A DNA stretch of 64,000 nucleotides from an uncultured Clostridia bacterium (GCA_947596085.1 CANQEW010000003.1:41474-105473); one strand, 5' to 3'. Positions 19,754 through 28,002 are shown, counted from the stretch's first letter. Translations and numbers: made by a program. The notes: generated by a model not told the origin, from the sequence alone.

Positions 19754-19784
19754 TTAACGACGGGGGGGGGTAAACCATTATAAT
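19754..19784 (+). promoter_or_regulatory. Promoter with G9 tract in its spacer
   Basis: TTAACG (19754-19759) and TATAAT (19779-19784) are separated by 19 nt, and nine of these are an unbroken run of G (19762-19770). Loss of two G would restore the optimal 17-nt spacing. This is the layout of phase-variable promoters in other bacteria, where slipped-strand changes switch a surface gene. The -35 matches only four of six bases, so the assignment is tentative. Confidence 0.5.
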
Positions 19785-19833
19785 ATTAAGTAAGGGCAAA
19801 AAATGCCAAAAGGAGAAGAAGGGAAGAAGAGAG

Positions 19834-22716
19834 ATGAGGAGTAGCGTAATACGCCGAGTGATGGCAATGCTGGTCTGCTTCGCGATGCTGCTGGCGAACG
19901 TAGTTGTGGCTGAATCCGAGCCGTCAATCGGCGGCGAAGTGGAAGCGCAACCGGCACAGGTGGCGGCCGTCGAGGGAGAAGCCTGCGAGGGTGCGACGCC
20001 CGAAGAAGAGGGAACCGCTGCCGAAGCGGCGGAGACCGCCGAAGCGGAGGAGATCGCCGAAGCAGAGGAAATCGCTGAAGAGGAACCGACCATCGAGACA
20101 GAGGGAACGCCGGAAGCGGAAGGAACTGTCGAAGAAGAGGAAACGCCGGAGACAGAGGAAACTCCTGAAGCGGAAGAGACTGTCGAAGCGGAGGCAACGC
20201 CCGAGGCCGAAGTGGCTACCGAGGAAGGCGATGCCGGGATCATGCCCATGATGGTGGTGCCGGACTGCGCGCATGAGTTTGTGGATTACAGCGAGGAAAA
20301 TGTTTACGACGTCGTGGTGGTGGATTCGAAAACGCATACACCGCGGGTGCAGCGCATCACGGGAAAGAAGTGCAGCAAGTGCGGGTACTTCTCGGAATAC
20401 GAGGTATCCGAACCGGTGCGTGGTGAACCGGAGCCGCACGTATATTCGCCTGAGTGGCCAGGTTGTTGTGAGGAGTGCGGTTATGAGTGCACACATGAGG
20501 GTGCGACCGATGTGAAGACATGGACAGACTGGGATTATTATGCCATTTCTCCAGAGAACCACGTTAAAGAAGGCTACGTATGGAGAATTTTTTCCTGCGC
20601 GACCTGCTATACGACGCAGGAAGATGAAGAAGAGTATGTACAGACCATCCCTGGCGAACCAGAGCCGCATCATTTTGTGGACGGCCGCTGTGCGGACTGT
20701 GGTTACAAAGCAAAGTGTGAAGACGGCGAACACAATTTTGTGCGGCAGAGCGTGATGAGATATAGCGTAAGCTTCGACTACTATACTCCCAGCGCTGACG
20801 GCAGCCATTGTGTTGGCCACGGAAAGAGTGAATCTATACTTTATGAGTGCGTAAAATGCGGGGAGCATTACTATATATCTTCCTATGACCCGGATGCCGT
20901 GGTCGAAATGGAGCATGTATCGGGGGCTTATGATCTCCAGCGTACGGGCATATGCACGCGGTGTGGTCAGGTGACTGCCTGCCAGCACGTGAATACTTCA
21001 GAAAGGTGGGAGAGTGAGGATGTCATATTGAGCGATGTTCCCATTCAATCCAACGGCAATGGCACGCATACGGGAAAGCTTCGGCGCAGATGTTGGCTGT
21101 ATTGTTACGACTGTGGCCGCGATTTTTTCCGCGAAAAAGTTGTAGATGTGACGGAGCGATGTGATTTCTCCAAAGATCCTCATAAGTGCTCAATCTGCGG
21201 TTTTGTGCGGACCATGGATGAGATAGAATGCGAACACCCGAATAGAGTTCTTGTCGAGGGTTCGGAACGCAGAAGCGGATATGATGGCATTCATCCCGAT
21301 CCTCAGGATGCGAGTCAGCATATTTATGATTCTACATGGGTTGAACAGACATACTATTGCCCGGATTGCATGGGATATATTCAGGAAGAACACGAAGAGA
21401 GCGTTCCTTTCACGGAAAAGCATATCTACAACTTCGAGAAAATCAGCGATGCGCAAGGGAACGCGGTGTGGCGTTGTGGCTGTGGCTTTGAACTGCCTGC
21501 TACGGAGGAGTGTGTCCATGAAGATTTAAGTCCTTTTGACTATACTGCTTCTTATGTTTATAATGTCGATTTTATGTGGAAGGACAGTCAATACCATTTA
21601 AGGTTGGCAGAAGGAGGACAAACATGGATATGTGATTCGTGTGGGATGATTTTTTCGGCGCCTGCGGAAAGTGCCCTTACGGTGCTTGAACCGCACGTGT
21701 GGGATCCCACTGGCGTTTGCATCTACTGTGGCGGTTCAAAGACCGCAGCGCCGAAGCCGACGGAGGCCCCCACCGAAGCCCCGACGGAAGCTCCGACGGA
21801 AGCACCCACGCAGGCCCCGACCGAAGCGCCTACGCAGGCCCCGACGGAAGCACCCACGCAGGCCACGACCGAGGCACCCACGCAGGCTCCCACCGAGGCT
21901 CCGACAGCAGCACCCACACAGGTCCCGACAGAGGCTCCCACCGAGGCTCCGACGGCAGTGCCCACGCAGGCTCCGACGGTAGCACCGACCGAGGTTCCGA
22001 CTGAAGCTCCCACGGAGGCACCGAGCGAGACGCCTGTGCCGAGCGCGACGCCGAACGCTGAGGTGACGGCGACGGTCGAGCCGACTCAGCCGGTTCCCAC
22101 CGAAGAGCCGGCCGCGACCGAGGAGCCCGCGCAGACGGCCGCGCCGAGCCCGACGCAGGAGCCGGCGGTGGACGAACCGGTGTTTACGGAGGTCGCGCCG
22201 GACGGCGATCTGCACGGAGTGCGCACGGGAAACGGCCTGCGCATGGCGGAGGCGCTGGGAACGGCGGCGCGGAACATCGCGCAGGAGTACGGCGCGGACG
22301 TGCGGGTGTTTGTACAAGGCGCGAACCGGATCTTGAGCGAGCATGAGTTTGCCGCGCTGGAAGCGCTGCCGACGGACGAGCAGGTCATGGTGGTACTCAC
22401 GGTGCTGGGGTACGAGGAAGAAGTGCAGAGCGGGCTGAACGCGATGGTGATGACGCTGTCGAACGAGGCGACGGCGCTGATCGAAAGTATACGCGCGCGG
22501 ATCGCGGGAATGAGCGAGGACGAGCGCGCGGTATGTATGGCGCGAATGCGGACGTATTTCCCGGTGGTGAGGGAGAAGGGAACCAACCGGACGCGAATCA
22601 CGCTGGAGCTGCACATGAAGATGGAAGCGGGCTATCAACTGGAGCGCTACAGCTTCGAACTGCGGGACGGGATATGGCTGTTGAGCAAGCTTGAAACCGC
22701 CGACGTGGATTCATAA
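19834..22716 (+). CDS. Large secreted cysteine-rich surface protein with Pro/Thr repeat stalk
   Basis: 960 residues. A signal peptide covers about the first 28 residues, and an acidic Glu/Ala/Thr region extends to about 130. A region up to about residue 635 holds about a dozen short cysteine motifs, mostly CxxCG (CSKCGYF, CCEECGYE, CADCGYK, CVKCGEH, CTRCGQV, CSICGFV, CDSCGMI, CIYCGGS). Next comes a Pro/Thr stalk of APTEAPTQ-type repeats (about 640-750) and a C-terminal domain of about 175 residues. No sortase motif or C-terminal membrane anchor is visible. The cysteine part is visibly richer in A and T than its neighbours. Adhesion or a metal-binding surface role is a guess. Confidence 0.8.
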   Translation: MRSSVIRRVMAMLVCFAMLLANVVVAESEPSIGGEVEAQPAQVAAVEGEACEGATPEEEGTAAEAAETAEAEEIAEAEEIAEEEPTIETEGTPEAEGTVEEEETPETEETPEAEETVEAEATPEAEVATEEGDAGIMPMMVVPDCAHEFVDYSEENVYDVVVVDSKTHTPRVQRITGKKCSKCGYFSEYEVSEPVRGEPEPHVYSPEWPGCCEECGYECTHEGATDVKTWTDWDYYAISPENHVKEGYVWRIFSCATCYTTQEDEEEYVQTIPGEPEPHHFVDGRCADCGYKAKCEDGEHNFVRQSVMRYSVSFDYYTPSADGSHCVGHGKSESILYECVKCGEHYYISSYDPDAVVEMEHVSGAYDLQRTGICTRCGQVTACQHVNTSERWESEDVILSDVPIQSNGNGTHTGKLRRRCWLYCYDCGRDFFREKVVDVTERCDFSKDPHKCSICGFVRTMDEIECEHPNRVLVEGSERRSGYDGIHPDPQDASQHIYDSTWVEQTYYCPDCMGYIQEEHEESVPFTEKHIYNFEKISDAQGNAVWRCGCGFELPATEECVHEDLSPFDYTASYVYNVDFMWKDSQYHLRLAEGGQTWICDSCGMIFSAPAESALTVLEPHVWDPTGVCIYCGGSKTAAPKPTEAPTEAPTEAPTEAPTQAPTEAPTQAPTEAPTQATTEAPTQAPTEAPTAAPTQVPTEAPTEAPTAVPTQAPTVAPTEVPTEAPTEAPSETPVPSATPNAEVTATVEPTQPVPTEEPAATEEPAQTAAPSPTQEPAVDEPVFTEVAPDGDLHGVRTGNGLRMAEALGTAARNIAQEYGADVRVFVQGANRILSEHEFAALEALPTDEQVMVVLTVLGYEEEVQSGLNAMVMTLSNEATALIESIRARIAGMSEDERAVCMARMRTYFPVVREKGTNRTRITLELHMKMEAGYQLERYSFELRDGIWLLSKLETADVDS
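21760..22020 (+). repeat. 12-bp coding repeats for the APTE/APTQ stalk
   Basis: About twenty imperfect copies of a 12-bp unit of the type GCNCCNACNSAR encode Ala-Pro-Thr-Glu/Gln. They are in frame within the surface protein and likely vary in number between strains. Confidence 0.8.
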
Positions 22717-22730
22717 GTGGTTTATTCCCA

Positions 22731-22763
22731 GCGGGAGCGAAGCAAATTCGCTCCCGCGCTTTC
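22731..22763 (+). terminator. Terminator after the surface protein gene
   Basis: An 11-bp perfect stem (22731-22741 with 22747-22757, loop GCAAA) followed by GCTTTCGTCT. The T-tail is weak. Confidence 0.6.
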
Positions 22764-22841
22764 GTCTCCGGTGGGACGTGCACCCACTCGAAGTGTGCGG
22801 AATAGAATGTAGGGCGATTCATCCACGAGGAGGAATGCCCT

Positions 22842-23534
22842 ATGTTTTTGGATGAAATGCTTCTGCTGTTGGCCGAGCGCACACTGGCGCTGGCGCTGCA
22901 TCTGTCCGCCCGGGGATCGTTTCCGAAGCCGCTGGAGGAGGCGGAGGAGACGGAGCTCGTGCGAAGAATGGCGGAGGGGGATAACGAGGCCGCGAATCAG
23001 CTCATCGAGCACAATCTGCGGCTGGTGGCGCACATCGCCAAGAAGTACGCGCGCTCCGGCGACGCGGACGATCTGGTGTCCATCGGCTCCATCGGGCTCA
23101 TCAAGGCTGTACATACCTTTCGCCCCGAGGCAGGACGGCTGACCACCTACGCCTCGCGCTGCATCGAAAACGAGATCCGAATGCACCTGCGCGCCTGCAA
23201 GAAGCTCAAAAATACCTCCACGATATCGGACACCGTGACCCGGGACAAGGAGGGCAACGAGGTGCAGATCACCGATCTGATGGGCACCGACCGGGACATG
23301 GTGCCCGACGAGGTGGCGCTGCGCATCGACGGGAGCCGCGCGCGCCGGCTGATCGGCGAGGTGCTTGACGAACGCGAGGCCCGCGTCATTCGGCTGCGTT
23401 ACGGGCTGGAGGACGGCGCGCCGCATCCCCAGCACGAGGTGGCGGCGCAGCTGGGCATCTCCCGCAGCTACGTTTCGCGCATCGAGAAGCGTGCGCTGGG
23501 CAAACTGCGCGAGCGGATGGAAGAAACCCACTAG
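22842..23534 (+). CDS. sigK: RNA polymerase sigma factor SigK
   Basis: The 230-residue sigma-70 family protein directs late mother-cell transcription in sporulation. It aligns by eye with Bacillus SigK: FPKPL followed by the acidic EEAEE, then IEHNLRLVAHIAKKY, IGSIGLIKAVHTF, RCIENEI, the RDKEGNE spacer and the region 4 helix ISRSYVSRIEKRAL. The gene is continuous, with no skin-like insertion. The first 25 or so residues are hydrophobic (MLLLLAERTLALALHL), comparable to the pro-sequence that holds pro-SigK at the membrane until SpoIVFB cleaves it. GGAGG lies about 9 nt before the ATG. SigE is the main alternative but fits less well. Confidence 0.85.
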   Translation: MFLDEMLLLLAERTLALALHLSARGSFPKPLEEAEETELVRRMAEGDNEAANQLIEHNLRLVAHIAKKYARSGDADDLVSIGSIGLIKAVHTFRPEAGRLTTYASRCIENEIRMHLRACKKLKNTSTISDTVTRDKEGNEVQITDLMGTDRDMVPDEVALRIDGSRARRLIGEVLDEREARVIRLRYGLEDGAPHPQHEVAAQLGISRSYVSRIEKRALGKLRERMEETH

Positions 23535-23551
23535 TCAAGCCGCGGATTCTG

Positions 23552-23560
23552 TGCTATAAT
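23552..23560 (+). promoter_or_regulatory. Extended -10 promoter of the DprA-like gene
   Basis: TGC then TATAAT (23555-23560), 30 nt ahead of the start codon. No good -35 was seen. Confidence 0.6.
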
Positions 23561-23590
23561 TTAGAAAAAAGCGAAGCGAGGGGGAGCTCA

Positions 23591-24550
23591 ATGAATTTTT
23601 CCGACGACGCCTTTGTGACGCTCCTGCTCTGCGTGGCGCTTTCACCGAATCAGGAGGAGTACGCCCGGCCGCTGAGCACGGCGGAGCTCAAGCGCCTGGA
23701 GGAGCGCGTGCGTGCGAGCGCCCTGCGCCGGCTGGGCAAGCTGATCGGCGTGGACATCAGCGGGCTGATGCTCCAACTGGATATCAGTGAGGAGGAGGCC
23801 TATCGCGTGTTCACGCTGCTCAATCGCGGGGTGCAGCTCAGCTACGCGCTGGAGAAGTGCCAGCGGCAGGGCATCCGGGTGGTTACCCGCTGCGACGATG
23901 GCTATCCCCGCCGTCCGCTGCGCCGCATGACGGACGCTGCTCCGCCGATGTTCTATGTCAGCGGAAATGAGGCGTTGCTGCATAAGCCGATGATTGCTAT
24001 CGCCGGAATCAGCGGCGTTAGGACCACGCCCGAGGTGCGCGAGGCCATTGAATTTCTGGCGCACGGCGCGGCGCGGCTGGGCTACGCGGTGTTGACGGGC
24101 GGCGAGCGCGGCGTGTCCCGGGTGGCCATGAACGCGGTGCAGAACTGCGGCGGCGCGCTGGTGGAGGTGCTGGGCGGCGGCATGCTGGAGCGCCTCCAGG
24201 AGGAGGGCGTGTCCGACCTGTTGGCTGAGGGTCAGGCGGCCGTAGTCTCGTTGGAGCACCCCGAGGCGCTGTTCACCGTGAGCCACGCCATCGCTCGCAA
24301 CAAACTGCTATTCTCGCTGGCCGAGGCGGCGTTTGTATTCAATACCGATGGAAAGCGCGGCGAGCTGGACGCCATCCGCAGCCGCTACTGCGACTGGATC
24401 TACGCGTGGACGGGCTTCCCGGCCAATCAGTATCTCATCGCTCGCGGCGCGATTCCCGTGAGCGACATTCCCCGGCTCGATCTGGATGAGCTCAGCCGCC
24501 ACTGGCGCGGCGGGGAGAGCGAGCAGCTGAACCTGTTCGACCTGCTGTAA
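23591..24550 (+). CDS. Divergent DprA/Smf-like (SLOG fold) protein with C-terminal clamp-binding motif
   Basis: 319 residues. A helical N-terminal part is followed by a Rossmann-like DprA core: PPMFYVSGNEALL, IAIAGISGVR in place of the usual GSR loop, and LTGGERGVSRVAMNA in place of the usual SGLARGID motif. DprA binds single-stranded DNA and loads RecA during transformation; the key residues are changed, so the ligand may differ. The last residues are QLNLFDLL, and QLNLF fits the beta-clamp consensus QL(S/D)LF. AGGGGGAG lies just ahead of the ATG. comEC is elsewhere in the window, so natural transformation remains possible. Confidence 0.7.
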   Translation: MNFSDDAFVTLLLCVALSPNQEEYARPLSTAELKRLEERVRASALRRLGKLIGVDISGLMLQLDISEEEAYRVFTLLNRGVQLSYALEKCQRQGIRVVTRCDDGYPRRPLRRMTDAAPPMFYVSGNEALLHKPMIAIAGISGVRTTPEVREAIEFLAHGAARLGYAVLTGGERGVSRVAMNAVQNCGGALVEVLGGGMLERLQEEGVSDLLAEGQAAVVSLEHPEALFTVSHAIARNKLLFSLAEAAFVFNTDGKRGELDAIRSRYCDWIYAWTGFPANQYLIARGAIPVSDIPRLDLDELSRHWRGGESEQLNLFDLL

Positions 24551-24675
24551 ATCGTAAATCAAGAAGGGAGATTCTCAAAAACCTCAGGTTCTTGGAGGTT
24601 GGAAATCCTTTAGGTTTTCAAGTTCGGCCTATGGGCCGAACCGCACCGGTTCAAATCAAAGATTTGAGGCGGCGC
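24551..24675. other. Gene-free stretch with small hairpins
   Basis: No gene is supported. Two self-complementary elements are visible: GTTCGGCC/GGCCGAAC near 24624-24643 and CAAATC/GATTTG near 24654-24669. They lead directly into the second copy of the structured repeat and may belong to the same RNA. Confidence 0.4.
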
Positions 24676-24850
24676 GCTGCTCGGTCTGGGCGGCGCCCAG
24701 CGTAACCCTATCCCCGTAACCCAGCGGCCCGCGCGCAAAACAAGGCTTTATAACAGCAAGCAAAGTCGCCATTTCCCATAAGTGCGGGCCGCCGAAGCGC
24801 TTTTTGCTTTGGAAAGCAATGCATTCCAAAGCAAAACAGCAAACCAGACC
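24676..24850 (+). repeat. Structured intergenic repeat, copy 2
   Basis: It shares with 920-1118 the segments GGTCTGGGCGGCGCCCAGCG, CAGCGGCCCGCGC and CGGGCCGC, in the same order. Each copy ends with a long hairpin topped by TTTGGAA/TTCCAAA. Here the stem is 13 bp (24802-24814 with 24824-24836). The stem bases differ from copy 1 but pairing is kept. No ORF of its own is convincing. Confidence 0.6.
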
Positions 24851-25076
24851 TCCGCTCAAACGCGTCGTACTTCCGCGGCGACTTCCAGAACGATCTCCTA
24901 AGGACACAAATCCTTTGTAACGATTGCTCCATGGCCTTTTCTATAGACGGATGCGCCCCGCAAATCGCCCCCCCTGGCGGCAACATCAGCCCGCGCACCC
25001 CGCTGTTGCAAAATTGAGAATATCCTTTTTCAATTCCGCACCCATCTTCTAAATTATTATAAAGCAAATGTCATAT
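24851..25076. other. Gene-free region between the repeat and the nrdD control region
   Basis: No gene, clear promoter or riboswitch was recognised in this stretch. It changes from GC-rich to AT-rich towards nrdD. Confidence 0.4.
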
Positions 25077-25125
25077 AATCAACATATGGTGGTTTGTCAT
25101 TATTAAATCACACAATATATGGGAT
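25077..25125 (+). promoter_or_regulatory. Tandem NrdR-like boxes upstream of nrdD
   Basis: The 16-mer at 25110-25125 (ACACAATATATGGGAT) matches the published NrdR consensus acaCwAtATaTwGtgt at 13 positions. A weaker copy at 25077-25092 matches at about 11. Their starts are 33 bp apart, close to three helical turns, as is typical of NrdR pairs. They lie just upstream of the -35 element. No nrdR gene is in the window. Confidence 0.55.
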
Positions 25126-25131
25126 TTCCGC

Positions 25132-25160
25132 TTGAATTTGCGGGCAGGGTGTGATAAAAT
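25132..25160 (+). promoter_or_regulatory. Promoter of nrdDG
   Basis: TTGAAT (25132-25137), 17-nt spacer, TAAAAT (25155-25160). The leader is about 30 nt. Confidence 0.6.
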
Positions 25161-25197
25161 ATAAGGTAGCGAATAAAAATCAGGAGATATACGCGCT

Positions 25198-27357
25198 ATG
25201 AAAATCATCAAGAGAAACGGCTCCGAAATGGTATTTGACATCAGCAAAATTATTGCCGCCATCGAAAAGGCGAACGTCACCGTTCCGGAGGAGGAGCGGC
25301 TGAATCAGCCGCAGATTCTGAGCATCGCCAGCGCCGTGGAGGAAAAGTGCGAGGCTATGCACCGCGCGCCCTCGGTGGAGGAGATCCAGGAAATGGTGGA
25401 GACCCTCATCATGGAGTGCGGCGCGTTCGAGGTTGCCAAGCACTACATCCGCTACCGCTACACGCGCAACCTGGTGCGCCAGGCCAACACCACGGACACC
25501 CAGATCCTGACCCTCATCGAGTGCAACAACGAGGAGGTCAAGCAGGAGAATTCCAACAAGAATCCCACGGTGAACTCCGTGCAGCGCGACTACATGGCGG
25601 GCGAGGTTTCGAAGGACATCTCGCGCCGCATGCTGCTGCCGGAGGACGTGGTGCGCGCCCACGAGGAGGGCATCATCCACTTCCACGACATGGATTACTA
25701 CGCCCAGCACATGCACAACTGCGACCTGGTGAACCTGGAGGACATGCTGCAAAACGGCACCGTGATCTCCGGCACGATGATCATCAAGCCGCACAGCTTC
25801 TCCACCGCCTGCAACATCGCCACGCAGATCATCGCGCAGGTCGCCTCCAACCAGTACGGCGGCCAGAGCATCTCGCTTGCGCACCTCGCGCCCTTCGTAG
25901 AGGTCTCCCGCAAGAAGATCCGCCGGGACGTGGAGGAGGAGCTGCGCATGACCGGCGCGCAGACCGACGAGGCGACCGTGTCTGCCATTGTCGAGAAGCG
26001 GCTGCGCGAGGAGGTGCGCAAGGGTGTGCAGACCATCCAGTACCAAGTGCTCACGCTGATGACCACCAACGGACAGGCGCCGTTTGTGACGGTGTTTATG
26101 TACCTCAACGAGGCGAAGTCCGCCCAGGAGAAGAAGGACCTGGCCCTCATCATCGAGGAGACGCTGGAGCAGCGCTACCAGGGCGTGCAGAACGAGGTGG
26201 GCGTGTGGGTCACACCCGCGTTCCCGAAGCTCATCTACGTGCTGGAGGAGGACAACATCACCGAGGGCTCCGAGTATTGGTATCTCACCGAGCTCGCCGC
26301 CAAGTGCACCGCCAAGAGGCTGGTGCCGGACTACATCTCCGAGAAGAAGATGAAGGAGCTCAAGGAGGGCAATTGCTTCCCGGTGATGGGTTGCCGGAGC
26401 GCGCTGAATCCCTGGAAGGACGAGGACGGCAACTACAAGTTCTACGGCCGCTTCAATCAGGGCGTGGTGACCATCAACCTGGTGGACGTGGCGCTGTCCT
26501 CGGGCGGCAACATGGAGAAGTTCTGGCAGGTGTTCGACGAGCGGCTGGCGCTGTGCTACAAGGCGCTGATGTGCCGCCACAACCGCCTGAAGGGCACGCT
26601 GTCCGACGCCGCGCCCATCCTTTGGCAGGACGGCGCGATCGCGCGGCTTGAAAAGGGCGAGAAGATCGATAAGCTGCTTTACGGCGGCTATTCCTCGATC
26701 TCGCTGGGATATGCAGGCCTGTGCGAGTGCGTGCGCTACATGACAGGCAAGTCGCACACCGATCCCTCCGCCACGCCGTTTGCGCTGAGCATCATGAAGC
26801 ACATGAACGAGGCCTGCAACCGCTGGAAGGCCGAGACGAACATCGCGTTCAGCATCTACGGAACTCCCCTGGAGTCCACCACCTACAAGTTTGCCAAGTG
26901 CCTGCAGAAGCGCTTCGGCATCATCCCGGGCGTGACCGACAAGGCCTACATCACCAACAGCTACCACGTGCACGTGACCGAGGAGATCGATGCCTTCGAG
27001 AAGCTGCGCTTTGAGGCGCAGTTCCAGGCGCTGTCCACCGGCGGCGCGATCAGCTACGTGGAGGTGCCAAATCTGCAGAACAATGTGCGCGCGGTGATCG
27101 AGGTCATCAAGTTCATCTATGACAACATCATGTATGCCGAGCTCAACACCAAGAGCGACTACTGCCAGGTGTGCGGCTACGATGGGGAGATCGAGATTCA
27201 GGACGACGACGGCAAGCTGGTTTGGACCTGCCCGAAGTGCGGCAACCGCGACCAGAACAAGATGAACGTTGCGCGGCGCACCTGCGGTTACATCGGCACC
27301 CAGTTCTGGAACCAGGGCCGCACGCAGGAGATCAAAGAGCGCGTGCTGCACCTGTGA
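25198..27357 (+). CDS. nrdD: Anaerobic (class III) ribonucleoside-triphosphate reductase
   Basis: The 719-residue glycyl-radical enzyme makes deoxyribonucleotides without oxygen. An N-terminal ATP-cone (about 1-90) gives allosteric control. The C-terminal part has two CxxC zinc pairs (CQVCG and CPKCG) and the radical site RRTCGYIG, with the radical glycine at about residue 697. Length is normal. CAGGAG is 11 nt upstream of the ATG. The activase nrdG starts one base after its stop codon. The tandem boxes upstream point to control by NrdR. Confidence 0.97.
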   Translation: MKIIKRNGSEMVFDISKIIAAIEKANVTVPEEERLNQPQILSIASAVEEKCEAMHRAPSVEEIQEMVETLIMECGAFEVAKHYIRYRYTRNLVRQANTTDTQILTLIECNNEEVKQENSNKNPTVNSVQRDYMAGEVSKDISRRMLLPEDVVRAHEEGIIHFHDMDYYAQHMHNCDLVNLEDMLQNGTVISGTMIIKPHSFSTACNIATQIIAQVASNQYGGQSISLAHLAPFVEVSRKKIRRDVEEELRMTGAQTDEATVSAIVEKRLREEVRKGVQTIQYQVLTLMTTNGQAPFVTVFMYLNEAKSAQEKKDLALIIEETLEQRYQGVQNEVGVWVTPAFPKLIYVLEEDNITEGSEYWYLTELAAKCTAKRLVPDYISEKKMKELKEGNCFPVMGCRSALNPWKDEDGNYKFYGRFNQGVVTINLVDVALSSGGNMEKFWQVFDERLALCYKALMCRHNRLKGTLSDAAPILWQDGAIARLEKGEKIDKLLYGGYSSISLGYAGLCECVRYMTGKSHTDPSATPFALSIMKHMNEACNRWKAETNIAFSIYGTPLESTTYKFAKCLQKRFGIIPGVTDKAYITNSYHVHVTEEIDAFEKLRFEAQFQALSTGGAISYVEVPNLQNNVRAVIEVIKFIYDNIMYAELNTKSDYCQVCGYDGEIEIQDDDGKLVWTCPKCGNRDQNKMNVARRTCGYIGTQFWNQGRTQEIKERVLHL

Positions 27358-27358
27358 T

Positions 27359-27877
27359 ATGAATTACGGCAACATCAAGCGCCTCGACGTGGCCGACGGC
27401 GAGGGCGTGCGCGTGAGCCTGTTCGTATCCGGATGCCGGAACCACTGCGAAAACTGCTTTCAACCGGAGACTTGGGATTTTTCTTACGGCCAGGCGTACA
27501 CGCGGGAGACCGAGGATAAAATCCTCTCGCTGCTGGAGCCCTACTACGTGGACGGGCTGACGCTCCTGGGCGGCGAGCCCTTCGAGCCAGAGAACCAGCG
27601 CGAGCTGGTCAAGCTGCTGCGCAGGGTGCGGGCCGAGCGGCCGGAAAAGACGGTGTGGTGCTACAGCGGCTACACCTTCGAGCAGATGCGAAGCGAGGGA
27701 CATCCGCGCTGCGAGGTCACGGACGAGATGCTGGGGCTGATCGACGTGCTGGTGGACGGGCGCTTCGTGGAGGCGCTCAAGGATATATCGCTGAAATTCC
27801 GCGGATCGTCCAATCAGCGCATCATCGACGTGCGAAGGACGCTGGAGAGCGGAGAGGTTGTGCTGTTCGATCGGTGA
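27359..27877 (+). CDS. nrdG: Anaerobic RNR-activating radical SAM protein
   Basis: The 172-residue activase uses S-adenosylmethionine and a 4Fe-4S cluster to place the glycyl radical on NrdD. The cluster motif CRNHCENC (CxxxCxxC) is near residue 26 and the SAM-binding LLGGEPFEPEN follows. The start ATG lies one base after nrdD's stop, so translation is coupled. A second NrdG-like protein is encoded at 59090-59587; this one is clearly the cognate partner by position. Confidence 0.95.
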   Translation: MNYGNIKRLDVADGEGVRVSLFVSGCRNHCENCFQPETWDFSYGQAYTRETEDKILSLLEPYYVDGLTLLGGEPFEPENQRELVKLLRRVRAERPEKTVWCYSGYTFEQMRSEGHPRCEVTDEMLGLIDVLVDGRFVEALKDISLKFRGSSNQRIIDVRRTLESGEVVLFDR

Positions 27878-27883
27878 GTGAGG

Positions 27884-27915
27884 CGGGCGCTCGAAAGAGC
27901 GCCCGTTGCGCTTTT
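27884..27915 (+). terminator. Terminator after nrdDG
   Basis: A 9-bp stem CGGGCGCTC/GAGCGCCCG with a GAAA loop (27884-27905), followed by TTGCGCTTTT. Confidence 0.8.
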
Positions 27916-27940
27916 AACGCCTATTCGGCTGACAATTGGA

Positions 27941-27989
27941 TGCGAAAGATACCCGGGAGGAGATTTCCACCGCCCGGGCATCTTTCGCA
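27941..27989 (-). terminator. Hairpin at the end of the convergent gene cluster
   Basis: A stem of 10 bp (TGCGAAAGAT/ATCTTTCGCA), one mismatch and CCCGGG/CCCGGG lies just past the stop of the minus-strand gene. No T-run follows on that strand. Confidence 0.5.
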
Positions 27990-28002
27990 TGTTGGATCGG
28001 CG

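Noticed and set aside
21760..22020. Regular short repeats that might be a CRISPR array
   Set aside because: The units are 12 bp, contiguous, without spacers, and encode the APTE stalk in frame. No CRISPR array or cas gene was seen anywhere in the window.
21736..22638. Minus-strand open frame with Arg/Gly-rich repeats opposite the Pro/Thr stalk
   Set aside because: It is produced by the 12-bp coding repeats on the plus strand; there is no ribosome binding site or promoter.
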